NCBI GenBank assembly: GCA_003952965.2
Contig: CM025851.1
Span: forward strand, 14,062,137 to 14,126,136
DNA: 64,000 nt
From: Morella rubra
Taxonomy: Eukaryota > Streptophyta > Magnoliopsida > Fagales > Myricaceae
Direction of reading: 5' to 3'
A program made the position numbers and the translations under genes. Positions 35,549 through 49,400 of this stretch are shown piece by piece (position 1 is the first letter of the stretch; each line of letters starts with the position of its first letter). The notes beneath the pieces are model-generated. The model searched no databases, had not been told where the DNA came from, and saw nothing but the letters and a program-made list of their open reading frames with translations.

Positions 35549-37016
35549 CCTAAAAACATTGATAGAATTAGATTCTAATAATATGGGATCGAAACCATGT
35601 AAGTTGATACCTTCACGGGGAATTCATATTTGAGTAACAGAACACACAAACTTTTAATGACATCCCATTAAAGGCAGCTCACCATCAATATAAAAAATGA
35701 AGCATCAAACAATGTAACATTTGGCCACCAACAAGAATGAATTTAACAAACAAAAAATCATGTTATTGAAAAAGACACAAGCTGCATGTTATTCAATGTC
35801 CAACAAGGTTTCCCATTTCAACGAAGATTAACTAAGCAAGCAGTATATTTATGAAGAGAAAAAAAAAATTACACCAAAACTATATCATGTAACCCGCGGC
35901 AACCAAAGAACATACCCATCCATATTGTTTAACACAATCAACATATAATCTATAGATCTATATGAGAATGAGTTGTAAACACACAATCTATCACTAACAA
36001 CTTAGATTAACATAAGTATTTCAAGAATCAAGGCTAAAAATCAAAAAAGGGAATTTTCACAAAAAACAGAATTTTGAAAAAATCTTCATAAATCTTTGAT
36101 TATTTGAAGTTAAAACTAAAGGAATAAACTAGAATAGTAATATAAGACAATGGGTAGGAAAATCCATAAGAGAGTTAACCTTTAAGCCGACAAGAACATA
36201 GAGAATTAGAAGACAACACAACTGGGTCCAACCGAGGGACCACACGCACCATTTCGAATAGAAAAATTGCAATAAGAGACAAGAATCATTAAACTACTAA
36301 CCTGTGGGTCCTGAAAGTAAGCGTGAGTGATGAGAAAAGCAACAAAAAAAAAAGGAGAAAACCAGCACAAGGGTCAGCGGCACAAGGGGGTTCGACGGCA
36401 AGGTGATAGTCGGGTGAGAGGAGAGAGAGTTTGAGAAGTAAAAAAAGAAAGATGTCTTGAAACCCTAGGTGAAAAAGGGTAAAGTAAAAAAAAGAAAGGA
36501 CAAGTTTGTCCCTTATGCTACACACCTCGGTGAAACTCCAGCACTTAGCCGAATTTTTTTTTTTCTTAGTAGTCGCAGACCACATAGCCATATTTTAAAG
36601 AAAAGCTTTGAATTAAAAAAAACTTTTCATGTGACACTTATATCCTTATCATTAACAATCACCATAACTGACTCTGCAACATATCACAAGTCTTAAGTAA
36701 AATGAACTGACTCCAAAATTAGAAAGATAGCATTCTGTTGACAAATTTAAACCGAAAAAAATATGATCAATTATATGATGCAATAAAATCAGTGAGTATA
36801 AAAATCATAAATTTAGAAAATTTTATTCTAAAAATCATGAGAAACAAACACACTATTATTCAATTAAGCAAACCCCAACGGCTTGTCTTAGAGATTCAAA
36901 CCTGGAAATATCTAGTGGCTTAGTAAATAAGTCAGCTAGTTGATTTTCAGACGAGACATGTTCAATTTTAATTATTTTATTTTCTACTAAATCTCTAATA
37001 AAATGGTGTCTAATAT
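35549..37016. other. Copia 2 spacer between extra ORF and RNase H
   Basis: AT-rich with no domain recognised. It probably serves as leader for the extra ORF, whether through an internal promoter or spliced message. Confidence 0.45.
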
Positions 37017-40000
37017 CTATGTGTTTTGTTGAGAATGTTGAACTGGATTTTTAGAGATATTAATAGCACTTGTATTATCACAATAGACAATCATTATATC
37101 TTGAACTAAACCATAGTCTAAAAGCATTTGTTTCATCCAAATTAGCTGTGTACAACAACTTCCCATTGCCATGTACTCAGCTTCAGCGGTAGATAATGAA
37201 ATTGAACTCTGCTTTTTGCTGAGCCAAGCAACTAGATTTGAACCCATATAAAAGCATCCACCAGGTGCTTTTACGATCATCACAGTTACCGGCCCAATCA
37301 GCATCGAAAAAACCTGCAAGATGAGTATTAGACTTGTACGAATAAAGAATGCCAAAATTAACAGTTCCATTGACATATCTAATAATTTTCTTAACAGCTT
37401 CTAAATGAGACTCTTTTGGATCAGATTGAAATCTTGCACAGATTCCAACACTAAATGAAAGGTCGGGTCTACTTGCTGTCAAGTACAAGAGACTTCCAAT
37501 CATACTCCGATATAAAGTGTGGTCAACACTTTTACCATTTGAATCCATATTCAGTTTAACAGATGTACTCATAGGGATTTTAGTATGCTTTTTATTATCA
37601 AGATCAAATTTCTTAACTAATTCTTTAGCATACTTGGATTGAGAAATAAATAAACCATCGCTACATTTTTTAATTTGTAAACCTAAAAAATAATTCAATT
37701 CTCCTACCATACTCATTTCGAATTCGTTTTTCATAAGATCAGCAAATTCAATAGCAAGGGTTTTAGTAGGAGAGCCAAATATAATATCGTCTACATAAAT
37801 CTGAGCAATGATAAAGGAATTCTTAGGCTTCTTAATGAACATGGTACGATCAACACCACCTCTCGAGAAACCTTTGTTTATAAGATATGAGGTTAGTCTA
37901 TCATACCAAGCTCTAGGAGCTTGTTTTAATCCATAAAGGGCTTTCTTAAGACGATAAACATGATCAGGATGTTTTGGATTGACGAAGCCTTTCGGTTGTT
38001 CTACGTAAGCTTCTTCAAGCAAAATTCCATTTAAGAAAGCACTCTTTACATCCATTTGATGTAATTTAAATCCCATAGAGCATGCATAAGCTAAAAGCAT
38101 TCGTATAGATTCTAATCTGGCTACGGGTGCGAATGTTTCATCGAAGTCTATTCCTTCGACTTGAGTGTAGCCTTGAGCTACAAGTCTAGCTTTATTTCTA
38201 ATTATCACACCATTCTCGTCAGACTTATTTTTGAAGATCCACTTAGTCCCTATTACATTGCACTTAGTAGGTCTAGGAACTAAGTACCACACGTCATTAC
38301 GTATGAATTGGTTCAACTCATCATGCATTGCACTTATCCAAAATTCATCTTTCAATGCTTCCTCAACTTTTTTAGGTTCAATTAAAGAGACATAGCAAGA
38401 TAAAGCAATTTGATTCAAAATCCTTTTCTTAGTCTCATACCTTCATTAATATCACTATAATGTTATCCTTAGGATGATTTAACTTGACTCTAGAAGAAGG
38501 TTCTTTATCAATAGCTGAGTCTGGTTCATCATAACCATCTGACTCTGAAGAGACTCCACTGGGTGCTTCCAATTGAGATCTAGGTTCAGCAACTTCATTC
38601 GAGTCTGGTTCCTTATGAGTATCAGACTCCGAACTCACTGTACTGGGCAGTTCCTCATGAATACGTGATTCAATAGTAGGAATATTTTCAGGATTAACGA
38701 CATCATGAATATCATCATCAATAACAACATTTATGGATTCCATAACACACTGAGTCCTCAAATTAAATACACGATACGCTCTACTATTTGAAGAATATCC
38801 TAGGAAAATGCCTTCATCACTACGAGAGTCAAATTTAGCCAAATTTTCCCTATCTCGTAAAATAAAGCATTTACTACGAATATTTTAAAATATTTGACAG
38901 TAGGACGTTTTCCATTCCACAACTCATATGGACTTTTAGTAGTGCCCGGTCGAAGATATACTCTATTAATAATATGACAAGCCGTATTAATAGCTTCACC
39001 CCAAAAGTATTTAGAAACATCTTTGGCATGAATCATTACCCTTGCCATTTCTTGAAGTACTCTATTCTTCCGTTCAACTACTCCATTTTGTTGTGGAGTG
39101 ATTGGAGTGGAGAATTCTTGATGAATACCTTCTTCAAGACAAAAAAGTTCAAAGCTAGTATTCTCAAATTCTTTACCGTGATCACTACGTATTCTCTTGA
39201 TCTTACAATTCTTTTGATTTTGAATAACCTTGCATAATCCTTTGGCTTTATCAAAAGCCTCGGATTTTTCCTAAGTAATAAGATCCAAGAGTATCTAGAA
39301 AAGTCATCAACGATTACAAGAATATAACGCTTCCCACCTAGAGACTCAGTTCTAGAGGGACCCATCAAATCCATGTGAAGTAATTCTAAGCAAGCTGAAG
39401 TTAATAACCCGAAGGTTCTTTTATGACTTGATCTAATTTGCTTACCTAATTGACACGGACCACATATTTGATTATCAATTCTTTCTAGCTTAGGTATGCC
39501 TTCTACAACCTTAGTCATATTAGACAGATCACGATAATTTATGTGACCCAAGCGTTGATGCCATAGATGAGTTTTGTCAAGACGAACATTATTACATATA
39601 GTGTCATTGTTAAGAACTATACCATAACAGTTGTCAGATGTTCTAATACCTTTAAACACTATTTTTCCACTATCATTTACAACAGCACAATTATCTTTAG
39701 TAAACTTAACACTCAAGTTGGAGTCACATATTTGACTAATGCTTAAAAGATTAGCTTTTAAGCCTTCAACAAACAATACATCATTGAATGTAGGACAACC
39801 AGGCAATATAATGGATCCTTTTCCAGCTATTATTGCCTTGCTACCATCACCAAAGGTGACGGCACCAGCTTTGTAGTCTCTAAGGGAGGTGAACAAGTTT
39901 TTGTCACCACACATGTGTTTTGAACATCCACTGTCCAAATACCAAACAAAATCATTTCTAGCCTTAAACGCTAGTTGAGCTACATTACAAGAGGTCATGT

Positions 40001-40541
40001 CCTTTTTCCAAACTTGTTTTGTTTGAGAAGAGGAAAGCAATCTTTTAGCTATAGTGTCAACTTGCATAGCAAGTTTATTGACTTGAGACGTTAACATGTT
40101 AAAGTCAGATATAGATATAGTACTAGAAGTGGCTCCAACATTCCTAACATTCTTATTTGTGAAAATATAACACTTAGGTTTAATATGTCCAATTTTACCA
40201 CAAAAATGACATGTAGGAATGAATTTAGTTTTCTTATAATTGAACGAAGTTATGGGTTTAGAAGATACAACCTGTTTTGACTTCTTTTGAGAAGCTGAAA
40301 TTTCAGATTGTTTTTCCTTAATGATGGCTGGAACAAATACTGTCTTGTTAGCATTTTTGACATCATTTGTAGCTGAATAACCCAGTCCTCTCTTATCACC
40401 AGTTGAGAGTCCAATGTTCAGCATGTTGTCTAGCTTTCTTGTTCCACAAGAGAACTTATTTAGCTGAACATTGGCTTGTTCTAACTCAAGCTCTAACTCT
40501 ATTACTTTAGCTTCCAGATCTGCATTTTTTAGACTTAGCAC
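37017..40541 (-). mobile_element. Copia 2 pol remnants (protease, integrase, RT, RNase H)
   Basis: Minus-strand order: a second zinc knuckle CHFCGKIGHIKPKC (about 40170-40210), protease core WYLDSGCSKHMCG, integrase zinc-finger residues HQRLGHIN and CGPCQLGKQ, catalytic-core segment ILVIVDDFSRYSW, reverse transcriptase with [20 protein letters not shown] and YVDD (about 37786-37797), and RNase H with STAEAEYMA and YCDNTSAI. Broken in a few places. Confidence 0.92.
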
Positions 40542-40633
40542 AGTAATTTCAATGTTAGTTGATCATTTTCTAATTTAATGACATTAACCTCTTTAGAAAT
40601 TAATCCATGGTTTTTCTTCAACTTAAACTCTCT

Positions 40634-41721
40634 TCATATAGATCTATACGTAGAATCTAGATCGTCTGAATCTGACTCTAGGGTGTCATTCCCTTCAAGA
40701 TCCGAATCGTTATTACTAACAATAGAAGAAGAAAAAACAAGATAATTAACTTTTTCATGTGAAGAAGTTTCTTTACTGGAAGAAGAAATGTCTGAATCAG
40801 AATCAGAGAGAGATGCATTCATAGCTGGTTTTCTTTGTGCTTTTAAATGTGTAGGACATTCAAATTTCATATGTCCGAAACCTTTACAACCATGACATTG
40901 AACACTACTCTCTTCTTTCTTCATTTGATCTCCTTTATCCTTTTTATCAAAATTCTTCCGGTTTGTTTTGTTAAAGGATTTTGTGTTTCCCTTCTTATCT
41001 TTCCAATTACCACCCTTTTTAAATCGAAAAGCCTTACGAAACTTCTTAACAAAAAGAGTCATGTCTTCATCTTCTGAAGAATCATCATCAGAAGAGGAAT
41101 TCTCTTCCTCTTTCACAGTTTTAAGAGCAATAGACTTATTCTTTCTGGATGAAGGAAAAGTCAGCTCGTAGGTTTGTAAAGAACCAACAAGCTCATCAAT
41201 CTTAATGTCATCTAACACCTTACTTTCTTCTATGGCAGTGACTTTTGGTCTAAACCTTTCAGGGAGGGATCTTAAAACCTTTCGCACTACCTTAGATTCT
41301 GGAATTTGCTCTCCAAGGCTAAAACTACAATTTACTATGGCTGTAAGTTTTCCATAAAAATCGTCAAAACTCTCATCGTCTCTCATTTGAAGTTCTTCAA
41401 ACTTAGAGACGTTCAATTGTAATTTAGAATCCCTTACGGCCTTAGTACCTTCATGTGTAAGAGCCAAAATATCCCAAGCTTCCTTAGCGGATTCACAATT
41501 AGATATCCTCATAAATTCATCCGGTGATACGCTCATGAATATAGCATTAATGCCTTTACTATTCCAACTTGAGGATTCTCTTTCCTCACCAGTCCATTTA
41601 CTGGTTCCTTAATACAAACAACTCCATCTACAGTACCTTCCGGCTTGGTCCAACCTTTGTCCACGGCTGTCCACACTCTCTCATCTATAGATTTTAGAAA
41701 GACCCTCATTCTAACTTTCAA
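40634..41721 (-). mobile_element. Copia 2 gag with CCHC zinc knuckle
   Basis: UBN2-type gag (CESAKEAWDILALTHEG, KVLRSLPERFRPKVTAIEES), a Lys-rich stretch and a zinc knuckle CHGCKGFGHMKFEC at about 40858-40899, then a Ser/Asp-rich tail. The presence of a further knuckle at about 40170-40210 gives this element two. Confidence 0.88.
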
Positions 41722-41812
41722 TAAGCGTAATTAGAACCATCAAAGTATGGGGGAACGTTAAGGGATTGACTTCTATCCATATTGCACTCAAATTGGGTCA
41801 AGGAACATTTTA

Positions 41813-41826
41813 GGCTCTGATACCAA
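41813..41826 (-). other. Copia 2 primer-binding site
   Basis: Minus-strand TTGGTATCAGAGCC abuts the 5' LTR and matches the initiator methionine tRNA 3' end, as in copia 1. Confidence 0.88.
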
Positions 41827-41827
41827 T

Positions 41828-43063
41828 TGAACAACCTAATTTAGACCCAACTATGCGGAAAATACCTAGAGGGGGGGTGAATAGGTATATTTAAAAAATT
41901 ATCAATTAACTTTTTCTTTTAAAACTTAAAACCTATTCTCAATAATATCAATCCAAACACAATTCTCTCAATATTCAAAGTCCTAATTAACCACCAAATA
42001 TGAAAATATGAATAGAAAAACAATTAAACCCGAATCTGTAAAAAGGGTAATCCGAAGAAACTGCAAGTGACTCAGAAGTAACTTCAACTCGCAGAAACAG
42101 TAAATTTCAGATTCACAAACTCAATTGATATGCAATCAATTTTCTTGATACCTGCAATACAAGTTAATATAGATTTAAACAGAAACTCGTTATACCTTTG
42201 TCTTCAACCTTCTTGGACCAGATTATTCAATATCTTCAAGAACGATATTCTAAGCACACTAATCACAAGAATGGTTAATAGTATACAAATAAAACAAAGG
42301 AAAATTAGTCAATCAGACAATACACAGATATGGTGACGAAGAGAAACCCTTTTGAAGAACTTCTTCAAAAGAGAAAAACTCTCCGGCCGAAGCCGTTTTT
42401 AAATCCACTATTTTCAAATGAGATTACACAGTGATCTATAGATTCCGCAACCTAGCTAATCTAAACACCGTTAATCTTACCCAAACCAACTCGATTCAGA
42501 TCTGATAATCATGGAACTCCATGACCATTTGAAACCAAGATTCAACCGGATTGATCTATCCACACAACACCTTGTGCAATCAATGGCCAATGCTGGAACC
42601 TCCAGCAAACACACTTCTAGAACCTCCGGAAGCCTCAGTCAATTGAAGAGATCAAGTGTCGGTGATCAACAAAATGAAACCGCCCTCAAATCTGATCTGC
42701 TATCACCATTACGCAACCTCAAGCTTTCCACAAGAACAACTAAGAATCAGCGCACTTTCTTGGAGAAAATTTTCTTTAAAGGGAGAAAGACGAAGCAGGA
42801 AACGGCCAGTTTGGGTGTATATATCGAGAGGCCATTTTGTTGCGTCAATTCTTCATTTTCACGCGTGAACCATCACAACAAACTCCAGCTCCTTCCATTT
42901 CTTCTAGATACAAGGAAAATGACAAGAAGACCCTTAAGGAAGCCACACGTTAACCTCAAGGTACCAGATCAGCAAGCACTTTCTAATTTCCTTCTAGAAA
43001 CAATGCAATGGACAAAAAGGCCCCTATTGGTTTTTTTCATGAGAATGCCAAATGGCTTTCAGA
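41828..43063 (-). repeat. Copia 2 5' LTR
   Basis: This 1236-bp LTR matches 32516-33750 and is followed by the GGTAC target duplication at 43064-43068. The terminal dinucleotide here is GA rather than CA. Confidence 0.93.
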
Positions 43064-43068
43064 GGTAC

Positions 43069-43843
43069 ATTTCTTTGGTTGAAATGAAATGTCTCTTTTT
43101 TTTTCGTTGTTGTTGTTGTCGAGATTAAAATTTTGATGATAAACTGCGCGGTTCAAATGTTTTATTATCTACAAAGTACCCATATCCCATACTTCTATAA
43201 AGTCGTCTTAACACATTTTTAGTTCTAAAACTCTCTTTAACATTACACAAGTAGAAAAGTCATTGTTTTTGCTTCTTCTTTTTTCCTGGACTGAGGGTCG
43301 TGGACATGTATATATATATATATCCTGATCACTCTACAATATCGAGCTTTCTATTCCTTAATTTTTGCACAAATATAACTATAGGTTATAACATCTAGTT
43401 GGGCCCTTAATTTACGTCTCCATAAAGAGAAAAGGATCTACAATTATAGTTGAGAAGTCATAGCAAATCATTAATATTGAATATGACGTTTTCTTCTTTA
43501 TAAAGAGAATATCCTGAGAATGCAGTGGATTAATTCTGCAACTTATATATATGGAGATGTAAAAAGTTAGAGTTCTTGAGTTGCTTTGAGTTCCTGTAGA
43601 GATCGAGATAAGTGTACGTCTAAATTTTCTAGGTATTATCTTTTAATTAGATATATTACTAGTGAGATGTTTTTTTGTCGAATTATTTGATGCTTGTACA
43701 TTTATTGTCTCGTATTTGTGGTTGTATGAGTACCGTTGGTTGTTTTAGGAAAAATGACACTTTACCTCTCATGCTACCACCTCATTAAACTATTACTTTC
43801 TTGCACTAAGCCACCTTTAATCTAAGATCAAACCATTGAGATT
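43069..43843. other. Spacer between copia 2 and the hAT element
   Basis: No gene is seen. Contains a (GTT)n run near 43105 and a (TA)n run near 43311. Confidence 0.6.
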
Positions 43844-43851
43844 GTGCCATG

Positions 43852-45247
43852 CAGGGGCAGCTCCAACTACAGGCAAGGTAGGCGGTTGCCTAAGGCCCCT
43901 AAATTAAGGAGGCCCAATTAAGAATTTTCTTTAATATGTATATTTAAAAAATATTTAATAATAAGGCCTCAAAAATTTAACGTTAAAGCTATTTATATAG
44001 AATTTTAGTTAATTAATTTTTATTCTATAAAGAGCCTAATAAATCTCCTTAATAAAAGGAACCATTAGTCGTTTATAAAGTCTCCTTTATTAGAGCATCA
44101 TCAACCCTAGTTAATTAATTATTATTTTATAAAAAGGCTTATTAAATCTCCTTGATTGAAGGAACCATTAACTCTTCCCAGTTTATAAAGTATCTAACAT
44201 AGATCAACCTAACTCTCTTCATTTAAGAGATATTAATTGAAAATTGATTCAAACTAAATTTCATAAAATTAATATCCTATAAAATCTCTTTAAGATTAGT
44301 TGGCAATTGATTCATAAATCCTATAAAATCTCACACCTAATTTATTTAATTTTTGTTACCGCTACTTACTTGACAAACAAAAATAATTCCTAGCCGTTTA
44401 TACTATCTAATCTATTTAATATTTTTACCTTGTATGCATTAATTAACAACTAAAAATCTATCTTTAAAATGACTTAATCTATAAACCATTTCACAATTAT
44501 CTAAGACAATATTTTGATTGCTTGTTAAGTACAAAAACTATTTAAAAATCCACTCAACCATCCTATTTTTTATCCTCATTTATTGGTACTTACCAACTTG
44601 TATCTTTGGTATCAAGATCACTCTTCCTCACTAAAGTCTAGGTGCAATTATTCTAAACTTTATATTTTATGTTTTATTTGTTGTATTGTATTTTTGATTT
44701 TTTGATTTAATTTGAAAAAGTTGAAATCTTTTGATGAGGATGACTTGAAAAAATATTGTCTTGTACTTGAAAATTTTTTAAAACATAAAGATCATGTTGA
44801 TATTGATGGTTTAGATTTGTTTTCAGAATTGGAACGGTTAAAAGAGATTTTAAAAATAGAGACTTACACTCCAATTTAAACATAAATTATATAAAAAGAT
44901 TAGACTATTTTTTAAATGCAAGTATTGCTTATAGAATATTATTGACAATATTGCTTCTGCAGAAAGAAGTTTTTAAAAACTAAAACTAATAAAATCCTAC
45001 TTAAGATCAACTATGACTCAAGAAAGATTAAATGGATTAGCCATATTATCAATTGAAAATGATATATTAACAAATTTAGAATATAAAACTTTGATAAGTA
45101 ATTTTGCATCTCAAAAACTAGAAGAATATGTTTTAACTAAATTTTTATTAATATTTTATTTTTTAAATACATTATTTTTATAAATTATTATAGAAAGCCT
45201 CACTTTGATTTTTGCCTAAGGCTCCAATTACCTTAGAGCTGCACCTG
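43852..45247 (+). mobile_element. hAT transposon, internally deleted, with perfect 8-bp target duplication
   Basis: The element begins CAGGGGCAGCTC and ends GAGCTGCACCTG, an inverted repeat with one mismatch. It is bracketed by GTGCCATG at 43844-43851 and 45248-45255, an exact 8-bp target duplication typical of hAT. At 1396 bp it is far shorter than an autonomous hAT, and only the transposase C-terminus remains. The sharp ends and perfect duplication suggest movement in trans, or insertion before the internal loss. Confidence 0.92.
44711..45140 (+). pseudogene. hAT transposase C-terminal (dimerisation) remnant, ZMYM/TTF type
   Basis: Reads SFDEDDLKKYCLVLENFL, then DIDGLDLFSELERLKEIL, ASIAYRILLTI, ASAERSF (44954-44974) directly followed by a stop where SKLK is usual, and LIKSYLRSTMTQERLNGLA with LSIENDIL. 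This is the hATC dimerisation domain of the plant TTF-zinc-finger hAT group. The N-terminal zinc finger and catalytic core are absent, and there are further frame changes, for example just before ASAERSF. It cannot encode an active transposase. Confidence 0.87.
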
Positions 45248-45255
45248 GTGCCATG

Positions 45256-46486
45256 TGTGATTCTTTTTAGAATAATTTAAAAAGTTAAATAGGAATATAA
45301 GAGTTAAGAGGTAACTTGCATAGTGATAGTTTGAGAGGATTATTAAATTTGAAAGACATAATATAAGGAGTTGCCGGCCCTGATATATAGTTTAGGTTGT
45401 AAAATTATATTTTTGGTTTGTGTATGTTTTTGGAGTAGGTGTATTTTTGGTATTTTTGTCGCTTAAATGCTATTCGATGCTTAAAATAGTTGACAAAATA
45501 ATTATTAGCAACATATAATTAAAAAAATCCCGTATTTGGCTCCATCTTGTCATCACATGCACAAAGTGCCAAGGAGAAGGTGCCATGAAACGAGTATAAA
45601 GCGCAAGAAACGGAAGATTTGAAAATATGTCTTTGTGGCTTATCAAGATTGAGAGGATGATAAAGAGAGACGTGTGACATCCAATTTTTTTTTTACCCAA
45701 TTGTGTACCCTCACGTTTCAAAATGTTTATTACTCCCTATTATTTAAAGAGATGTGAATTGACTAAAACACCCTTCAAAATAAATTTTAAAATAAATAAA
45801 TAAAAATTCAAAAATTAAAAATAAATAGATTATTGAAATAAAGTTTCAATATTTTTATTTAGTTTTTAATAAATATTTTAATATTTTTATCTCAAATGAC
45901 ATTTCAATCATTTTGCATATAGTTTAACGGGCAAATCAAACACAGAACATTAATCATGTGTAAAATATAATAGACAAAATAAAATATTTTAAAATTTGAG
46001 AGGGCATAATTGATTTTTGTCTATAGTTAGAGAGCGTTATATGCTATTACCTCTTGTATTAACAAAAAGACCATGGAGAGAAAACCTAAGTTAGCAGCTA
46101 TATCAAAATTATTTATGGATTCAACAAAGAAGAAATATAGGAAAACAAAAGGGCAGAAGAAGAGAAAAAAAAAATGTGTCGGGTCTTCTACATCTCCCCA
46201 GAATACATATCTCTAACATTATACCTGAAAATAAAAGCAAAAATTGTAAGAAATTTGTGACATATCCGTCATTCAGCAGATTAAATGCCAGTCTACCACA
46301 ATACTCACAGTTGCAAGTCAAAGCACATGCTAACGATGACAGCAAATGAGGTCCCTACAGTACTACACCCAAAGGAAAATAATTGGAGGTCTATGAAAAA
46401 AAAAAAAAAAGCACCAATTGGAAGCAGAGAAGATACAAAACTAAGAACAGAGGTGGGTTCGTCCCTGCAAGTCCGTAAGCAAAAGA
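45256..46486. other. Spacer and upstream region of NPF copy B
   Basis: AT-rich with no gene recognised. The final ~45 bp resembles the leader before exon 1 of copy C (ACAGAGG, GTAAGCAA(A/G)AGAATGG). I find no convincing TATA box for copy B, only a long A tract at about 46396-46410. Confidence 0.5.
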
Positions 46487-49400
46487 ATGGCTGAAGAAGC
46501 AGCGCTCGATGAATACACGCAGGATGGGACGGTGGATCTGAAAGGGAACCCGGTCCTAAGATCCAGGAGAGGTGGATGGAAAGCTTGCTGGTTTATTGTT
46601 GGTAAGTTGGTAACCTCTGTGTCTCTCAAAGGGCCCTGAACTCTGAAGTACCTTGTGTTTTGGACTTGGTTACGCGCTACTAACTACAATATATGGCTTT
46701 TAGGATACTCGTGTTTTTGGCTATTTGAAACTTGGAAGCCAATTGATAATGTCCCTGAACTTTTAGCTATTGAGTTGTGAAGTTGGTAAAACTCACTGGC
46801 GCCACTATTCCATGTCCGTTGCCACGGTTTGTCTGTGCAATGGTTCCTGCTTGGGAGACTCTTTTGACTGTTGTAATTAAGAGGGCTTCTACACAATATG
46901 AAGATTAGCCTGCCCTAAACATGGTTTAAGAAGTAGTATCAGAGCAGCTTAGGTAAAATTTATTACTGTAAAAACAGCTTAAGCTACTTCAAATTCTACT
47001 TCCCTTTGATTCAGCGTTCTTATTTTGTCCACGTATGAGTCCGCGTAAGGATGAAAAATACTTTTTTTTTTCCCTCACTATTATTGACCATTCAAATGAT
47101 TCCTATTTCAACAGTCTTTTCCTTTCATTTTTTTTTTTCTCGTTTTCTTAAGTCCAATTCGACACATCTCTTGTGACCGTTAAGTCATGTTTTTGTTAGT
47201 CCCTTTTCCTTTTCTCGGTCCATGACCTGGATCTTGTTTGATTCGACTCCACCACTAATTCAACCTAGAGTTCTTTGTTTTCACTAGGCAACATAATTTT
47301 TTTACTAATACGGTAGTGAACAGTACAAAAGAGCTGGCACCATGCAAAGAAGCCCTCTAGGGCCGGCTATTCGACATTGAGCTTCAAGCCCTTGACAGAT
47401 TGAGTGGACCTGAGATCTACAGAACACAAGCGAGCCCACTGACTGGCTCAATGGGCCTGCAAACCCCAACTCACTGTTTCAACCTAGTTCAAAATTGTTT
47501 TAGGCTTGATTCAACGCTTGGATGGATTTTGCTTGGTTTACTATTTGCGGTTAAGATGGGTTCTAGTTTTCCAGTTGTAAGTTTATACTTAATAGGGATT
47601 GAAATGCAATCTTTGCCTTGAGGTGGGTGCGGACAGGTTTGAATGGTGCTTCCATCATTCCAACGGTTCTATGTTGGTCCTCCTTTAATTTTTCTGCTTT
47701 CCCTTTCTTCTTCCTCTTCCTTTATTGAGGGGAAGAAATAAATTTACAGAGTAAGAGGTAGGTTAGAAAATTGATAAAAGCTTTCATTTTTCTTTTCACC
47801 CTTATCATCTTTTTCTTTTTTTTTTTTTTGATAAAAACCCCTTCTATCATCTTGCATTATGATTATGTCATAAATCCAAGCCCAACGACATTTGCACTGA
47901 CTTTTATGCATGCAGTCTATGAGATTTTTGAACGCATGGCCTATTACGGTATATCTTCTAATCTGATCCTATATTTAACGAAGAAGCTCCACCAAGGAGC
48001 TGTCACCTCTTCTAACAACATTACAAATTGGGTTGGAACCATATGGATGACTCCCATCTTGGGTGCTTATGTCGCCGATGCTCATCTCGGCCGCTACTGG
48101 ACCTTCATCGTTGCATCAGTCATTTATATGTCGGTATGCAGCATTCTCTCCAACTTTCCTTCAAAAAATTTAGGTTTATTTCTAATATTTAATGTGTTTA
48201 ATTACATAACCTAATTTAATGGGACTTTTACCGAATTAAGCTTTTTATGTTTTGTATAAAAGTGCATACTAGAAGGTGCAAAAGATGCACTGTTAAGCTT
48301 TGAAATTTAGCTCAAAGTAGAAAAGGATTTTAATGTCATATTTCAAAAACATATTTAGTAACAAACAGACGCCATCCTTATTTGCGACTAAATTGGAATG
48401 TTGGACCATCTCGGCAGGGAATGTCACTGCTGACATTGGCAGTTTCCCTTCCGAGCCTAAAGCCGCCTCGCTGCTTAGAACCCAATGTGGAAAATTGCAA
48501 GAAGGCCTCCACATTACAACTTGCAGTGTTTTATGGTGCTCTGTATACCTTAGCGGTGGGAACAGGCGGAACCAAGCCCAATATCTCGACAATCGGTGCA
48601 GACCAATTTGACGACTTCGACCCCAAGGAGAAGGCCCATAAGCTATCTTTCTTCAATTGGTGGATGTTCAGCATCTTCACTGGGATACTCTTTGCCAGTA
48701 CAGTTCTGGTGTACATACAAGATAATTTTGGATGGTCCTTAGGATATGGGCTCCCGACTCTCGGGCTTGCAGTATCTATAATGATCTTCTTGGCTGGCAC
48801 ACCCTTATACAGACACAAGTTGCCCGCAGGGAGTCCTTTCACGAGGATGGTCAGGGTCATAGTGGCTGCTATAAGGAAATGGAAGGTGCCTCTTCCTAAT
48901 GATCCTAAAGACCTCTACGAGCTTGACTTGGAAGCGTACGCAAAGAAAGGGAAGGTCAGAATTGATTCCACGCCGTCCTTGAGGTATGTGCTTCTGTTAG
49001 TTGAATATTTACTGTATCCAGCGACAAAGTGAAATAGTTGGGGCCTTAGAGCGTTGAGAAATTGCTCTTAGGAATTTTTCAAGCAACCTATAAAAACTTA
49101 TTTAGAGCTTCGCCCTCTCGAAATTATCCAGCAGGTTTCTCAACAAAGCGTCTGTGAAAAGTGGCTCAACAATCCATGGAGACTCTGCTAGTTACAGAAG
49201 TAGAGGAGACTAAACAAATGTTAAATGCTCCCGATCTTGGTTGCCACTTTTGTACCGAGCACAATTCAGGTCAATACTCTTTTCGTCAAGCAGGGTATGA
49301 CCCTTGAAAGCATTGGAAGCTTCGAAATTCCCGCCGGCAAGCTTAGGTGTATTTGTTACCTTATCCATGCTTGTCACTATCGTGCTTTATGATCGGTTTT

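Larger units (their letters stand above)
32516..43063 (-). mobile_element. Ty1-copia retrotransposon 2 (SIRE/Maximus-like), fossil
   Basis: A 10.5-kb element in minus orientation with LTRs of 1235 and 1236 bp, a GGTAC target duplication on both sides, primer-binding site, gag, pol in copia order, and an extra ORF before the 3' LTR. Pol is broken in a few places while gag and the extra ORF have long open stretches. The LTRs differ by roughly 3-5% by eye (not computed), suggesting insertion within the last few million years. It is a different family from copia 1: LTR sequences and ORFs are clearly distinct. Confidence 0.95.

Noticed and set aside
43844-45255. Helitron as an explanation for the 43.8-45.2 kb element
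   Set aside because: Helitrons make no target duplication and lack inverted ends. Here there is an exact 8-bp duplication, inverted ends and an hATC domain.
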